Shown here: positions 1 through 9,129 of the stretch, piece by piece
How positions within the stretch are numbered: position 1 is the stretch's first letter
Layout of the letters: the number at the start of each line of letters is the position of its first letter
From: JAKZRT01 sp965247915
Lineage (GTDB): Bacteria; Pseudomonadota; Alphaproteobacteria; Rhodobacterales; Rhodobacteraceae
Length of the DNA stretch: 64,000 bases
Assembly (NCBI GenBank): GCA_965247915.1
Contig: OZ252048.1
Location: 2,356,001-2,420,000, forward strand
Direction of reading: 5' to 3'
Made by a program: the position numbers and the translations under genes
Notes under the pieces: generated by a model
The model's input: only the letters and a program-made list of their open reading frames with translations
The model's database searches: none
Told to the model about the DNA's origin: nothing

Positions 1-60
1 GGATTCTATTCTGGCAAGCGCTGCGGCCAGACGCTCTTCCAGCGCGCTCGGATCGTCCAT
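1..60 (-). CDS. 5' end of a divergent small gene (partial)
   Basis: Only the first 20 codons are inside the window; they read [20 protein letters not shown] on the minus strand with no stop. An ATG at 60-58 is preceded by GAGGAA with a five-base spacer, which is a good ribosome binding site. The peptide is acidic and alanine/leucine/glutamate-rich, as in a coiled coil. In Rhodobacterales a short coiled-coil protein and ZapA are often found divergent to tkt, so this may be that protein, but the family cannot be named from 20 residues. About 230 bases separate its start from the tkt start, leaving room for divergent promoters. Confidence 0.55.
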   Translation of the reverse strand, partial: MDDPSALEERLAAALARIES

Positions 61-289
61 GAATTTCCTCGTTCGCTGTCAGACTTGCAGCCACAGTTTC
101 CGGCGCAGGTGCGAATCGCCCCGGCCGGGTCTTGACCGATATTACCCAAAGGCGCGGTCGAATGCCCCCCCTTTCGGAAATAGGGTTTCGGGACGGTGGA
201 TTAGCGCGCGTCCTTCTTGCCTGCTTGCACTTCGCGGGCGGGCTGGTATCAGTCGCCCAAACGCGGGCCGCCGGACCGGAGAGCAGTTC

Positions 290-2305
290 ATGGACATCGA
301 AACGCTGAAGGCCAAGCATGGCGATCACTGGCGCCGGGCCGCGGCGATCCGGGTGCTGGCGTTGGACGCGGTGGCGGCGGCCAATTCGGGCCATTCGGGG
401 ATGCCGATGGGCATGGCGGACGTAGCCACGGTGCTCTATGAAAAACACCTGAAATTCGATGCCGCCGACCCCCATTGGCCCGACCGCGACCGGTTTATCC
501 TTTCTGCCGGACACGGGTCTATGCTGCTCTATTCGCTGCTTTATCTGACCGGCACCCGCGACATGACGCTTGAGGCGATCAAGGATTTCCGTCAGTGGGG
601 TTCGATCACCGCCGGGCACCCGGAATATGGTCATGCAGGCGGCATCGAGACCACCACCGGGCCTTTGGGACAAGGTCTTGGCAACGGGGTCGGTTTCGCG
701 CTGGCCGAAGAGGTGTTGCGCGCCCGCTGGGGCCGCAGAATCGTCGATCACCACACCTATGTGATCGCTGGTGACGGCTGTCTGATGGAAGGCGTGAGCC
801 AGGAGGCGATCACGTTGGCCGGACGTCAGCAACTGGGCCGCCTGATCGTCTTCTGGGACAACAACGGCATCACCATCGACGGCAAGCTCGAGCTTTCCGA
901 CCGCACCGATCAGGTCATGCGGTTCAAATCGGCCGGGTGGCAGGTCATTGAATGCGACGGGCACGACCCCGAGGATATCGACGCGGCGATTGTCCGGGCC
1001 AAAAAGTCGGGCAAGCCGTCGATGATCGCCTGCAAGACCCATATCGCGCTTGGGTCGTCGGCGCAGGACACCGCGAAAGGCCACGGCGCGCTGACCGATG
1101 CCACTTTGATTGCCGACACGCGCAAGGTTTACGGCTGGGAACATGGGCCTTTCGACATTCCGGCTGACCTCAAGGCGGCCTGGGAGGCGACCGGGGCGCG
1201 CGGGGCGACCGAGCGCGCCGACTGGCAGGCGCGGTTCGATGCCATGTCGGACCGCAAACGGGCCGAATTTGCGCGCAGCCACGCGGGCGAGGTGCCCAAA
1301 CGGCTTGGCGGTGCCCTTCGGGCATTGAAAAAGGCGGCGTCGCAGGACCAGCCGAAGGTGGCGACACGAAAGTCATCCGAGATGGTGCTGAGCGTCATCA
1401 ACCCGATCATGACCGAGACCGTGGGCGGATCGGCCGATCTGACCGGGTCGAACAACACGCTGACGCCTGATCTGGGGGTTCATGCGCCGGGCAAACGCAA
1501 GGGGCGCTATATCTATTACGGCATCCGCGAACACGGTATGGTGGCGGCGATGAACGGCATGGCGCTGCATGGCGGGGTGCGGCCCTATGGCGGCACGTTC
1601 TTCTGTTTCACCGATTATGCGCGACCGGCGATGCGGCTTGCGGCGCTGATGGGGGTGGGCACGATCTTTGTCATGACGCACGACAGTATCGGGCTGGGCG
1701 AGGACGGGCCGACGCACCAGCCGGTCGAACACCTGGCGATGCTGCGCGCGACGCCGAACTGCCGGGTCATTCGGCCCGCCGACACGGTGGAAACCGCCGA
1801 GGCCTGGGAACTGGCGCTGGCCCATGACCGCGGCCCGTCGGTGTTGTGCCTGACCCGGCAGAGCTTGCCGACGGTGCGCAAAGACCACAAGACCCGCAAC
1901 CTGACGGCGCGCGGGGCTTACGTTCTGGCCGAGGCGGACGGCAAGCGCCGGGCGATCTTGCTGGCCACCGGGTCGGAAGTGTCGGTGGCGATGGCGGCGC
2001 GCGATCTGCTGCAGGCCGAGGGGATCGGCACGCGGGTGGTTTCAATGCCTTGTTTCGAGCTTTTTGCCGATCAGGACGCGGCCTATCGCCGCCGGGTGCT
2101 GCCGGGCGGTGCGGTGCGCGTGGGTGTCGAGGCCGGGGTGCGGCAGGGCTGGGACCGGTGGCTTTTGGGCGAACGCGGGCGCGAGGCCAAGGCGGGATTC
2201 GTGGGCATGTCCGGGTTTGGCGCGTCAGCGCCGGCCGAGGCGCTTTTTGAGAACTTCGGGATCACCGCCGCGGCCACGGCGGCGAAGGTCAAGACACTGC
2301 TATAA
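290..2305 (+). CDS. tkt: transketolase
   Basis: Thiamine-diphosphate enzyme of the non-oxidative pentose phosphate pathway and Calvin cycle that moves two-carbon ketol units between sugar phosphates in the cytoplasm. The ATG at 290 gives 671 residues, the usual length; the open frame continues upstream to 59 but those residues do not look like transketolase. Visible signatures are HSGMPMG near residue 36, the ThDP motif beginning AGDGCLMEG near residue 160 and ending WDNNGI near 190, and the second-domain stretch YGIREHGM with [14 protein letters not shown]. In related bacteria tkt is followed by a tiny membrane-protein gene and gap; here an IS1380 element and a foreign-looking gene separate tkt from those partners, so co-transcription with gap is probably lost. 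Confidence 0.95.
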   Translation: MDIETLKAKHGDHWRRAAAIRVLALDAVAAANSGHSGMPMGMADVATVLYEKHLKFDAADPHWPDRDRFILSAGHGSMLLYSLLYLTGTRDMTLEAIKDFRQWGSITAGHPEYGHAGGIETTTGPLGQGLGNGVGFALAEEVLRARWGRRIVDHHTYVIAGDGCLMEGVSQEAITLAGRQQLGRLIVFWDNNGITIDGKLELSDRTDQVMRFKSAGWQVIECDGHDPEDIDAAIVRAKKSGKPSMIACKTHIALGSSAQDTAKGHGALTDATLIADTRKVYGWEHGPFDIPADLKAAWEATGARGATERADWQARFDAMSDRKRAEFARSHAGEVPKRLGGALRALKKAASQDQPKVATRKSSEMVLSVINPIMTETVGGSADLTGSNNTLTPDLGVHAPGKRKGRYIYYGIREHGMVAAMNGMALHGGVRPYGGTFFCFTDYARPAMRLAALMGVGTIFVMTHDSIGLGEDGPTHQPVEHLAMLRATPNCRVIRPADTVETAEAWELALAHDRGPSVLCLTRQSLPTVRKDHKTRNLTARGAYVLAEADGKRRAILLATGSEVSVAMAARDLLQAEGIGTRVVSMPCFELFADQDAAYRRRVLPGGAVRVGVEAGVRQGWDRWLLGERGREAKAGFVGMSGFGASAPAEALFENFGITAAATAAKVKTLL

Positions 2306-2470
2306 CCGTTTCATTTCAAGGACTTTTTCAATAATGAGCGCTTGCGGCGTATAACATCCCTGGTGCCGCGCGTGCCGCACGTTGCCGGGCCTCCGGCCAA
2401 GAAAATTGGGCCCAGAAGAATGCGTTAGTGACGCCAAATTTATGAAGTTGAACGCAGATATTCAAACCGA

Positions 2471-4057
2471 CATTCCCCAAGCAGAAGGCCATCTTCTGTA
2501 TGCTTCAACCAATTTGGGCCATGATCAAGCCTTTCGGTTTCGCTGTGCTGTGGATTTGGCATCCTAGCGGGGTTTCTGCCCTCAGCGGCTGGTTTGACGC
2601 AGCTTTCAGCCTGATCAACAGCGGTTGGAACAAACCAGCCGAGCCGCTTTTCTTCAGGTTTTGCCGCTGACACCGTCATGTTGGAACCGGTGGCGCGCGT
2701 AGCCTTTGGATGGCGGCAAGGACGCGGTTGAACAAATTTCCGCTGACCGCAACCTCGGCAAGCTGGAAGGTAATGGCGCGGGCGTGGCGGACGACCCTCA
2801 CGCCGGTTTTGATCAGTCGTGTTTGGAGGCTGGTCAGCGACCAGTCGGCTATCTCCTCGGGCAGATCAGTGCCTTGCAGGAAGACACCGAGATTGTAGGC
2901 CAGTGCGTGAAGCTGAAGGCGGACCTCGTTCTGCGCCATGCCCTTGTAGGACAAGCGCGTCCAGTTGATTGCCTGCTTTCCCTCTTTGATGTGCTGCTCA
3001 GCGGTGCCACGCCGATTGTAGAACTGAATGATCCAGTCTGCCTCCATTGGCATATTGGTAACGACAAAACCAACCCTCGGGAACAATTCACCCGGATGCC
3101 AGTCCACCTTGGCGATGACACGACGGGGTTTGTCCCAGGACGCAGCCTGATATTGGAAGTCGCCGTAGGTGCGTCGCACATGGTTGGGCGGACGGCCCAC
3201 AGGGCGCTTGAGCAGATGCGCAATCTTGCCCTGAAGAACACGATTGGTGCGGAGCCGGATGGCATAGAAATAGCTCTCCGCTTCGAGCATCTCGTAGAGG
3301 TCTGGGATGGCGAAGGCGGCGTCACCTCGGAAGAACCGCATTAGGTGGCGATCTGCATATCGCGCCATGACCGACTTCAGAACGTCTTTCCAACCATCCG
3401 CACTGTGCACATTGCCGGGCCGCAGAGCGCAGCGTTCAAGATGACCAAACTGATTGAAGACGAACAGCGGGTGATAACACATGCAGCCGAAATGACCGTT
3501 CCAGGCCGTGTCTTCCTGCGCTCCGTGGGTCGGGCTGACCGAGCTATCCATATCCAGCGTGATCCACTTGGGAGGTTTGCGTTCGTGAATCCGGTCGATC
3601 CATTGCCCTGACAAGTCAGCCAGCGCAGTGCGATTATCCGAAGTTGCCAGCACCTCGGTTTCGAACCGTCCCATCTGGCTTGAGGATGCTGCCTTGGCAT
3701 CCACAGCCCGTCCGCCGACCACCTGCCGCATTACCGGATCAAGCGATAAACGATCCGCATCATTCACATCATCGTACCCGGCCAGCCGACCAAAGACCGA
3801 CTGGCGCAACAGGCCGACCAGTGAGTGCAGGCGATTGTGGCCAGTTCGCGTGTCTCTCAGCAATCCGCCATTTGAACTGATCTTCGAACCATGGAATTCC
3901 AGCCGCACGCGACGGTCAAAATCAAGCCGAACATCACCCGTTTTATCTGCACCCTCCCGGTGATCCATAATCCGCCGCCTCCAGTCCATTAACATGCTGA
4001 AATATAACACACTACCGACCGCCCGGAACGCGAAATCGTCACGTTACTTGGGGAATG
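2471..4057 (-). mobile_element. IS1380-family insertion sequence
   Basis: The element is bounded by an 11-base perfect inverted repeat, CATTCCCCAAG at 2471-2481 and its complement at 4047-4057, giving about 1.59 kb around a single full-length transposase on the minus strand. The trinucleotide CGA directly abuts both ends (2468-2470 and 4058-4060) and may be a short target duplication, though IS1380 usually makes 4-5 bases and three bases could be chance. The 166 bases between tkt and the left end and the 143 bases between the right end and the next gene hold no convincing gene. It sits in what should be the tkt-gap intergenic region. Confidence 0.8.
2676..3968 (-). CDS. IS1380-family transposase
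   Basis: DDE transposase of about 430 residues that cuts and joins the ends of its own element. The acidic residues can be seen in DMDSSVSPTHG, FFRGDAAFA and RRGTAEQHIKEGK, in the order and spacing of IS1380 enzymes (Pfam group DDE_Tnp_1, IS4-like fold). I chose the ATG at 3968 because GGAGG lies nine bases upstream; the frame is open to a GTG at 4010. The reading frame is complete with no stop or frameshift, so the element may still be active. Its composition is less GC-rich than tkt. Confidence 0.88.
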   Translation of the reverse strand: MDHREGADKTGDVRLDFDRRVRLEFHGSKISSNGGLLRDTRTGHNRLHSLVGLLRQSVFGRLAGYDDVNDADRLSLDPVMRQVVGGRAVDAKAASSSQMGRFETEVLATSDNRTALADLSGQWIDRIHERKPPKWITLDMDSSVSPTHGAQEDTAWNGHFGCMCYHPLFVFNQFGHLERCALRPGNVHSADGWKDVLKSVMARYADRHLMRFFRGDAAFAIPDLYEMLEAESYFYAIRLRTNRVLQGKIAHLLKRPVGRPPNHVRRTYGDFQYQAASWDKPRRVIAKVDWHPGELFPRVGFVVTNMPMEADWIIQFYNRRGTAEQHIKEGKQAINWTRLSYKGMAQNEVRLQLHALAYNLGVFLQGTDLPEEIADWSLTSLQTRLIKTGVRVVRHARAITFQLAEVAVSGNLFNRVLAAIQRLRAPPVPT

Positions 4058-4114
4058 CGAGTCAAACCGCTTCTTTTGTTTGCCCTAAATGGAAAGTCTT
4101 GAGCCGAGTTGATT

Positions 4115-4134
4115 TCTAATCGACAATTATTAGA
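4115..4134. promoter_or_regulatory. inverted repeat upstream of the DUF6326-like gene
   Basis: TCTAAT and ATTAGA flank an eight-base centre in an AT-rich patch 67 bases before the next start codon. It has the size and symmetry of a repressor operator, but no regulator gene is adjacent and the arms are only six bases, so this is a candidate only. Confidence 0.25.
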
Positions 4135-4200
4135 TTACTTTTCCGCATGCTAAATTTCGCGGACAAGTTTCAATTCCATCCAGCAAGAGCGAGCCGAGCA

Positions 4201-4608
4201 ATGACCGACCGAGAACGAAAAACACTGCTTTCAACAATGTGGATTTTTGTACTGCTGAACATGATTTACGCAGACATTCTGGGTATGCTGCACCCGGGGT
4301 ATCTGGAGCAACTGGATCAATTGTCTGAGCAGCTTTCCGGCAGCGCTGTTCTGCTATTTGCCGTTCTGATGGAAATCGTAATCGTGATGGTCCTGCTTGC
4401 CAAGATATTGAACCGCAAGGCAAATCGCTGGGCGCATTTCGTCGCGGTTCCTTTGTCAATATTGTGGGTAGTCGTTCCCGCGATGATGCCATCGCTTGGT
4501 GACACGACGCCGCTATCTTACGTATTTTTCGCAACGGTCGAAGTTACGGCAATGTTAGCAATGCTTTGGATTGCATGGACGTGGCCGGTTTCCGATCAGC
4601 AGGCGTAG
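4201..4608 (+). CDS. small four-helix membrane protein, DUF6326-like
   Basis: A 135-residue protein with a short charged N terminus (MTDRERK) and four hydrophobic segments, near residues 11-28, 55-75, 85-103 and 110-127, so an inner-membrane protein. Sequence features such as the YADILGMLHPG loop and KILNRKANRW between helices two and three fit the DUF6326 family, whose function is unknown. The ATG at 4201 was preferred to the upstream ATG at 4147 because the extra 18 residues are polar and family proteins begin close to the first helix. The gene is visibly less GC-rich than tkt and gap and lies directly beside an insertion sequence, which suggests recent acquisition. Confidence 0.6.
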   Translation: MTDRERKTLLSTMWIFVLLNMIYADILGMLHPGYLEQLDQLSEQLSGSAVLLFAVLMEIVIVMVLLAKILNRKANRWAHFVAVPLSILWVVVPAMMPSLGDTTPLSYVFFATVEVTAMLAMLWIAWTWPVSDQQA

Positions 4609-4875
4609 GGTGCGCTCTAGCGCAACATTTAACCGAACACCGCCCACAGAAATGGTGCGCCAAAGCGCGCCGTACCGACCCGCTGGTTGGGTGATTCTTC
4701 ATGGGAGCGAAGGTTAACCCACTATATGCCAACGCCACTTTCCTGCCACCCATTTCCAAAAGCAGACACCCATCTGCCATTTCGCAAGGATTAGGAATTG
4801 GCCAGCATTGGCTGATCACTTGAAGTTAGGCGCGGCCCGGCTATAGCTGGCGGAGTTATCAGCTAGGGCTTTCGG

Positions 4876-5016
4876 ATGTCCAATCGCCTTGCCCTGATCC
4901 TGGGCATTATCGTTGTCGCGGCCATTGCGCTGGACCATTTGTTTGGCTGGGGGGCTGGTGTGTTTTTGGGGCGAAAGTTTTTGACTTTGATCCAAGTCAT
5001 TGCCTTCTGGCGGTAA
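4876..5016 (+). CDS. 46-residue single-pass membrane peptide upstream of gap
   Basis: The frame reads MSNRLALILGIIVVAAIALD followed by HLFGWGAGVFLGRKFLTLI and ends FWR-stop. One hydrophobic helix (residues 4-20) is followed by an amphipathic tail with a basic patch. From memory, very similar peptides of 45-50 residues occur between tkt and gap in many Rhodobacterales, which supports it as a real conserved gene although it is below usual gene-calling limits. The function is unknown. Ninety-three bases separate it from gap. The preceding 267 bases (4609-4875) contain only a weak 6-bp hairpin at 4611-4624. Confidence 0.65.
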   Translation: MSNRLALILGIIVVAAIALDHLFGWGAGVFLGRKFLTLIQVIAFWR

Positions 5017-5109
5017 TTTGGGCGATTAGCCCGCAGTTGCGCTTGAACCTCCTCGTGTTTTGGTTTTGTAAGCAACGACACATATCACAGCGAGGAAAGC
5101 GAGGCGTCG

Positions 5110-6111
5110 ATGACCGTCAAAGTAGCCATTAACGGATTTGGCCGGATCGGGCGCAATGTGCTGCGCGCGATCATCGAAGCGGGGCGGTCGGACATCGAAG
5201 TCGTGGCGATCAACGATCTGGGGCCGGTCGAGACCAACGCGCATCTTTTGCGGTTCGACAGCGTACATGGGCGGTTTCCGAACCAGGTGAAAACCACTGC
5301 GACGACAATTGACGCAGGCACCGGACCGATCGAGGTTACCGCGATCAGAAACCCGGCCGAACTTCCGTGGGACGGGGTTGATGTGGCGCTGGAATGCACC
5401 GGCATTTTCACGGCGCGCGACAAGGCGGCGATTCACTTAGAGAACGGCTCAAAGCGGGTTCTGGTGTCGGCACCCGGGGCCGGGGCGGATAAGACGATTG
5501 TCTTTGGCGTCAACCACGCCACGCTGACGCGCGACGACCTTGTGGTCTCAAACGCGTCCTGCACCACCAATTGCCTGAGCCCGGTGGCCAAGGTTCTGAA
5601 CGACGCCATCGGCATCACGCGCGGGTTCATGACCACGATCCACAGCTTTACCGGCGACCAGCCGACGCTGGATACGATGCACAGCGACCTTTACCGGGGG
5701 CGCGCGGCGTCGATGAACATGATCCCGACCTCGACCGGGGCGGCCAAAGCGGTCGGGCTGGTGCTGCCCGAACTGCAGGGCAAGCTGGATGGTGTGGCGA
5801 TCCGGGTGCCGACCCCCAACGTCTCGGTCGTGGACCTGACGTTTCAAGCGGCGCGGAAAACCAGCGTGGACGAGATCAACGGCGCGATCCGGGCCGCGGC
5901 GGACGGGCCGCTGGCCGGGATTTTGGGCTATACCGATGCGCCCGCGGTCAGCATGGATTTCAACCACGATCCGCGTTCGTCGGTTTTCCACATGGACCAG
6001 ACCAAGGTGCTGGACGGCACGATAGTGCGGATCCTGACCTGGTATGACAACGAATGGGGCTTTTCGAACCGGATGGCGGATACGGCGGTGGCCATTGGTC
6101 GGCTGATCTGA
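5110..6111 (+). CDS. gap: glyceraldehyde-3-phosphate dehydrogenase, type I
   Basis: Cytoplasmic glycolytic/gluconeogenic enzyme that converts glyceraldehyde 3-phosphate, NAD(P) and phosphate to 1,3-bisphosphoglycerate. The 333-residue length is standard. The N-terminal Rossmann motif NGFGRIGRNVLR begins near residue 8, and the aspartate in AINDLG near residue 34 favours NAD. The catalytic cysteine is in SNASCTTNCLSP near residue 151, followed by the histidine in the TIHSFTGDQ loop, and the C terminus has the WYDNEWGFSNRM signature. GCGAGGCGTCG precedes the ATG. The gene ends 12 bases from the convergent coaD stop. The paired tkt in the same region suggests a central-carbon locus. Confidence 0.95.
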   Translation: MTVKVAINGFGRIGRNVLRAIIEAGRSDIEVVAINDLGPVETNAHLLRFDSVHGRFPNQVKTTATTIDAGTGPIEVTAIRNPAELPWDGVDVALECTGIFTARDKAAIHLENGSKRVLVSAPGAGADKTIVFGVNHATLTRDDLVVSNASCTTNCLSPVAKVLNDAIGITRGFMTTIHSFTGDQPTLDTMHSDLYRGRAASMNMIPTSTGAAKAVGLVLPELQGKLDGVAIRVPTPNVSVVDLTFQAARKTSVDEINGAIRAAADGPLAGILGYTDAPAVSMDFNHDPRSSVFHMDQTKVLDGTIVRILTWYDNEWGFSNRMADTAVAIGRLI

Positions 6112-6123
6112 ACCGGGGTGTGC

Positions 6124-6618
6124 TCAGCGACCGTATTTGGCCCTGAGCGCCGCGTCAACCTCCGCCGAGACAAACTTGCCCACATCGCCACCCAGCCGCG
6201 CGATTTCCTTGACCAGTTTCGAAGCGATGGCCTGGTGTTCAGCGCCAGCCATCAGGAACACTGTCTCGACCCCCGGGTCAAGCCGGCGGTTCATGCCAAC
6301 CATCTGAAATTCGTGCTCGAAATCGGCCACCGCGCGCAGGCCGCGGATGATGACCCCGGCCCCGACATCGCGGGCACAATTGATGAGCAGGTTTTCAAAG
6401 GCGTGGGCAACAATCTCGGTGCCGTTGATCTGGGCCACGGGGGCCACGGCGGCCTCGACCATGGCCACCCGTTCTTCGAGCGTGAAGAGCGGGCTTTTGT
6501 CGCGGTTGATCGCAACGCCGATCACCAGCTTGTCAACCAGCGAGGCGGCCCGGCGGATGATATCCATGTGCCCGTTGGTAACCGGATCAAAAGTGCCGGG
6601 ATAAAGCCCAATGCGCAT
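6124..6618 (-). CDS. coaD: phosphopantetheine adenylyltransferase
   Basis: Penultimate step of coenzyme A synthesis: transfers AMP from ATP to 4'-phosphopantetheine to give dephospho-CoA. The protein is 164 residues, close to the 159-165 of the family. The nucleotidyltransferase signature TFDPVTNGHMDIIRRA sits at residues 9-24, with the conserved RGLRAVADFEHEFQM near 88-102. The start ATG at 6618 has AAGGGGG just upstream and makes the N terminus MRIGLYPG; the open frame extends to 6678 but without family similarity. It lies 102 bases downstream of the histidine kinase gene on the same strand and could be read through from it. Confidence 0.93.
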   Translation of the reverse strand: MRIGLYPGTFDPVTNGHMDIIRRAASLVDKLVIGVAINRDKSPLFTLEERVAMVEAAVAPVAQINGTEIVAHAFENLLINCARDVGAGVIIRGLRAVADFEHEFQMVGMNRRLDPGVETVFLMAGAEHQAIASKLVKEIARLGGDVGKFVSAEVDAALRAKYGR

Positions 6619-6720
6619 GAGAACCCCCTTCGGCTGGTTGCGGCTTACCAACACGAAATTGGCTTTGGGATCAACCACTGGTGCGTGATCCGGTCAGACT
6701 GCCGCACCCAGTGGCCGGGC

Positions 6721-8040
6721 CTAACGCGCGATCACCAGATCGGCTTGAAGCCCGCCAAGCGCCGTGCTTTCGCCCAGACGCAGCGTGCCGCCGTGGCTGC
6801 GCGCGATGTCCTTGGTGATGGTCAGTCCCAAACCCACGCCGGTGCCCCGGTCCTGATTGCGCGCCGGTTCCAGCCTCGAGAAGGCCTGTAATGCGGCATC
6901 GCGACTCTCGGCCGGGATACCGGGACCGTCGTCTTCGACCCGGAACCTCACCGCCCGGTCATAAACCTCGACCGACACCCGCGCCCGATCGCCGTATCTG
7001 AGCGCATTGCCGATCAGATTGTCCAGCGCGCGACCGATCGACATGGGGCGCAGGCTGACCTGGGCAGTATCCTCGGTTGCGATGAACTCGACCGTGCCCC
7101 CTGCCCGCGTGGCGCCATCGGCAATGCTGCGGGCCAGGTCCACCGGGTTGGTTAGCACCGGATCTTCGAGCGCCTCGGTCCGGGCGAATTCGAGAAAAGC
7201 GTCGAGCAGCTTTTCCATGTCGTGCACGTCGCGTTTGAGCGCCTGGGCCTCGGCGCTGTCATCGAGCATCGAAAGCCCAAGCCGCAGCCGGGTCAGCGGC
7301 GTGCGCAGGTCGTGGCTGACACCCGACAGCATCAGCGTGCGCTGTTCGATCTGGCGTTCGATCCGGGCGCGCATGGCCAGAAATGCGTTGCCAGCAGCGC
7401 GCACTTCGATCGCGCCCGTGGGCTTGTAAGCTCTGGATTGCCCGCGCCCGAAGGCGGCGGCGGTTTCGGCCAGCCGTCTGATCGGGCGCAGCTGGTTTCT
7501 GAGGAAAATAAAGGCGATGCCGGTCATCAGCAGGCTGGTGAATATCATCAGCACCAAAAGCTGGTGCGGGTTCGAGGCGCTGACCCGATGCCGCTCAAAA
7601 CCGAGCGCCAGGGGGCCATGCCGTGTCGCAATCAGCAAATGCACCCGGCGCCGGTCGCGGATCAGATCGACGCCAAGCACGCCGTCGATGCCGTCGCGCA
7701 GGGTCTCGATCATGGCTTTGCCGGACAGATCGAAGGCGCGCAGCAGATCAGCGTCCAGCGCGTCGCCGGGAAGCTGGGCCTCGAGCGCCAGCGGTTCGAT
7801 CAGCTGCGCAATGGCGGCCTCAGCGGCATCGGGCGAAGCGGCAGCATCGACCTCGCGCAACAGATAACTGATCTCGAAAATCAGGTTCGTGGTCATCTGC
7901 TGGGTAACGCCTTCGTAATGGCGCTGAATAAAAACCATGGAAACCACAAACTGAATGGTCACAATGGGCACGATCAGAATGAGTGCGGCGCGGCCATAAA
8001 GGCTGCGCGGTAAGAGGCGTTTGAGCCAGCCAAGGTTCAT
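6721..8040 (-). CDS. sensor histidine kinase, EnvZ/OmpR-type
   Basis: Inner-membrane two-component sensor of 439 residues. It has a first membrane helix near residues 14-37, a periplasmic domain of about 110 residues, a second helix near 155-175 and a HAMP-like linker (LRPIRRLAETAAAFG). The H-box is GVSHDLRTPLTRLRLGLSML, followed by N box (IGNALRYGDRA), G1 (EDDGPGIP) and G2 (GTGVGLGLTITKDIA). The overall pattern matches the EnvZ-like kinases of alphaproteobacteria. No response-regulator gene is adjacent: downstream is coaD and the upstream neighbour is divergent, so its partner must be elsewhere. The start ATG at 8040 yields a short basic leader MNLGWLKRLLPR before the first helix; the frame running up to 9033 is antisense to the next gene and was discarded. 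Confidence 0.9.
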   Translation of the reverse strand: MNLGWLKRLLPRSLYGRAALILIVPIVTIQFVVSMVFIQRHYEGVTQQMTTNLIFEISYLLREVDAAASPDAAEAAIAQLIEPLALEAQLPGDALDADLLRAFDLSGKAMIETLRDGIDGVLGVDLIRDRRRVHLLIATRHGPLALGFERHRVSASNPHQLLVLMIFTSLLMTGIAFIFLRNQLRPIRRLAETAAAFGRGQSRAYKPTGAIEVRAAGNAFLAMRARIERQIEQRTLMLSGVSHDLRTPLTRLRLGLSMLDDSAEAQALKRDVHDMEKLLDAFLEFARTEALEDPVLTNPVDLARSIADGATRAGGTVEFIATEDTAQVSLRPMSIGRALDNLIGNALRYGDRARVSVEVYDRAVRFRVEDDGPGIPAESRDAALQAFSRLEPARNQDRGTGVGLGLTITKDIARSHGGTLRLGESTALGGLQADLVIAR

Positions 8041-8100
8041 GGGTCCGAGCCTAGGGTGCAGAGTGCGCAAGCGAAAGAGCCAAGGCAATTGACAACCGAA

Positions 8101-8985
8101 ATGAGCACAGAGACGCGCGAACTGGAACCGGGGATCAGGCGGGTGCTGGCCCCCAACCCCTCGCCGATGACGCAAGAAGGGACCAACACCTATATCTTGG
8201 GTCGCGGGCGGTTTGCGGTGATCGACCCCGGACCCGACGACCCCGCACATCTGGCGGCGATTTTGGCGGCGATGGAAGCGGATGAGGTTATCAGTCATAT
8301 CTTTGTGACCCACAGCCACCTCGACCACTCGTCGCTGGCGCGGCGTCTGGCGGCGTCCTGCGGCGCGCCGGTGCTGGGCTTTGGTCCGTCGCAGGCGGGC
8401 CGCAGCGCGACTATGGTGGCGCTTGGTCAGACCGGGGCCATCGGCGGCGGCGAAGGCGTGGACCCGGCTTTCGCGCCCGACATCACCTTGCGTGACGGCG
8501 AGGTGATTGATGGCGATGGCTGGCGCATCGAGGCGCTGCACACGCCCGGGCACATGGCCAATCACCTGTGTTTTGCCGCGCGCGGCGCGGTTTTCACCGG
8601 CGATCATGTCATGGGCTGGGCCAGTTCGCTGATCTCGCCACCCGACGGTGATATGGGCGCGTTCATGACCTCGTGCCGACGGCTGGCGGCGCGCGATGAC
8701 CGCATCTATTATCCGGGCCACGGCGCGCCGGTGCACAGCCCCGCCGACCGGCTGGCCTGGCTGATCGCGCATCGCGAAGGCCGCGAGGCGCAGGTTCTGG
8801 CGGCCCTGGCCGATGGCCCCGCGACCCCGCATGAGCTGACGCGGCACCTCTACACGCAAGTCGATCCGCGCCTGCACCCTGCTGCGACGCGCAACGTGCT
8901 TGCCCATCTCATTGATCTTTGGGAACAAAACCGCATCGATGTCGACCCGCATATCGCCCCGGACGCCGAATATTCGCTGGTCTGA
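8101..8985 (+). CDS. MBL-fold metallo-hydrolase (LACTB2/GloB-like)
   Basis: A 294-residue metallo-beta-lactamase-fold protein. The binuclear zinc motif HSHLDH is at about residue 65, with further ligands in HTPGHMANH, FTGDHVMG and YYPGHG, all in order. The last 80 residues (from AHREGREAQVLAAL) look like the winged-helix tail found in LACTB2-type members, where substrates range from thioesters to RNA. The true substrate cannot be read from sequence. The ATG at 8101 was chosen over 8056 because the first 15 residues of the longer form are not family-like. It is divergent from the histidine kinase with only 60 bases between starts, so the promoters overlap. Confidence 0.85.
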   Translation: MSTETRELEPGIRRVLAPNPSPMTQEGTNTYILGRGRFAVIDPGPDDPAHLAAILAAMEADEVISHIFVTHSHLDHSSLARRLAASCGAPVLGFGPSQAGRSATMVALGQTGAIGGGEGVDPAFAPDITLRDGEVIDGDGWRIEALHTPGHMANHLCFAARGAVFTGDHVMGWASSLISPPDGDMGAFMTSCRRLAARDDRIYYPGHGAPVHSPADRLAWLIAHREGREAQVLAALADGPATPHELTRHLYTQVDPRLHPAATRNVLAHLIDLWEQNRIDVDPHIAPDAEYSLV

Positions 8986-9054
8986 ACCCGGCAAAATTCC
9001 CGCGCTCCCCCTCTGGACGGGGCACATTCCCATTGCTATAGGAAGCGCCGGTGA

Positions 9055-9129
9055 TCCGGCGTAGCTCAGCGGTAGAGCAGTTGACTGTTAATCAATTGGT
9101 CGTAGGTTCGATCCCTACCGCCGGAGCCA
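9055..9129 (+). tRNA. tRNA-Asn (anticodon GTT)
   Basis: Seventy-five bases including an encoded CCA. The acceptor arms TCCGGCG (9055-9061) and CGCCGGA (9119-9125) pair perfectly. The D arm GCTC/GAGC, the five-pair anticodon stem with loop CTGTTAA, and the T arm with GGTTCGATCCC are all present. The anticodon GTT reads asparagine codons. Its 3' side borders degraded, repeat-bearing DNA and an IS, the usual look of a tRNA used as an integration site. Confidence 0.96.

Noticed and set aside
59..289. Upstream extension of the tkt frame to 59
   Set aside because: The extra 77 residues show no transketolase similarity and overlap the divergent gene's promoter; the ATG at 290 gives the family length.
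2382..2679. Small frames at 2382-2567 (+) and 2440-2679 (-)
   Set aside because: They straddle the IS1380 left end and lack start signals or recognisable sequence.
2468..4060. CGA on both sides of the IS1380 as a firm target duplication
   Set aside because: Only three bases; noted as possible but not claimed.
4611..4624. Terminator after the DUF6326-like gene
   Set aside because: Six pairs with a two-base loop and no U-run; too weak to call.
8041..9033. N-terminal extension of the histidine kinase frame
   Set aside because: It is antisense to the MBL hydrolase, arginine-rich and lacks a membrane start; the ATG at 8040 begins a normal sensor.
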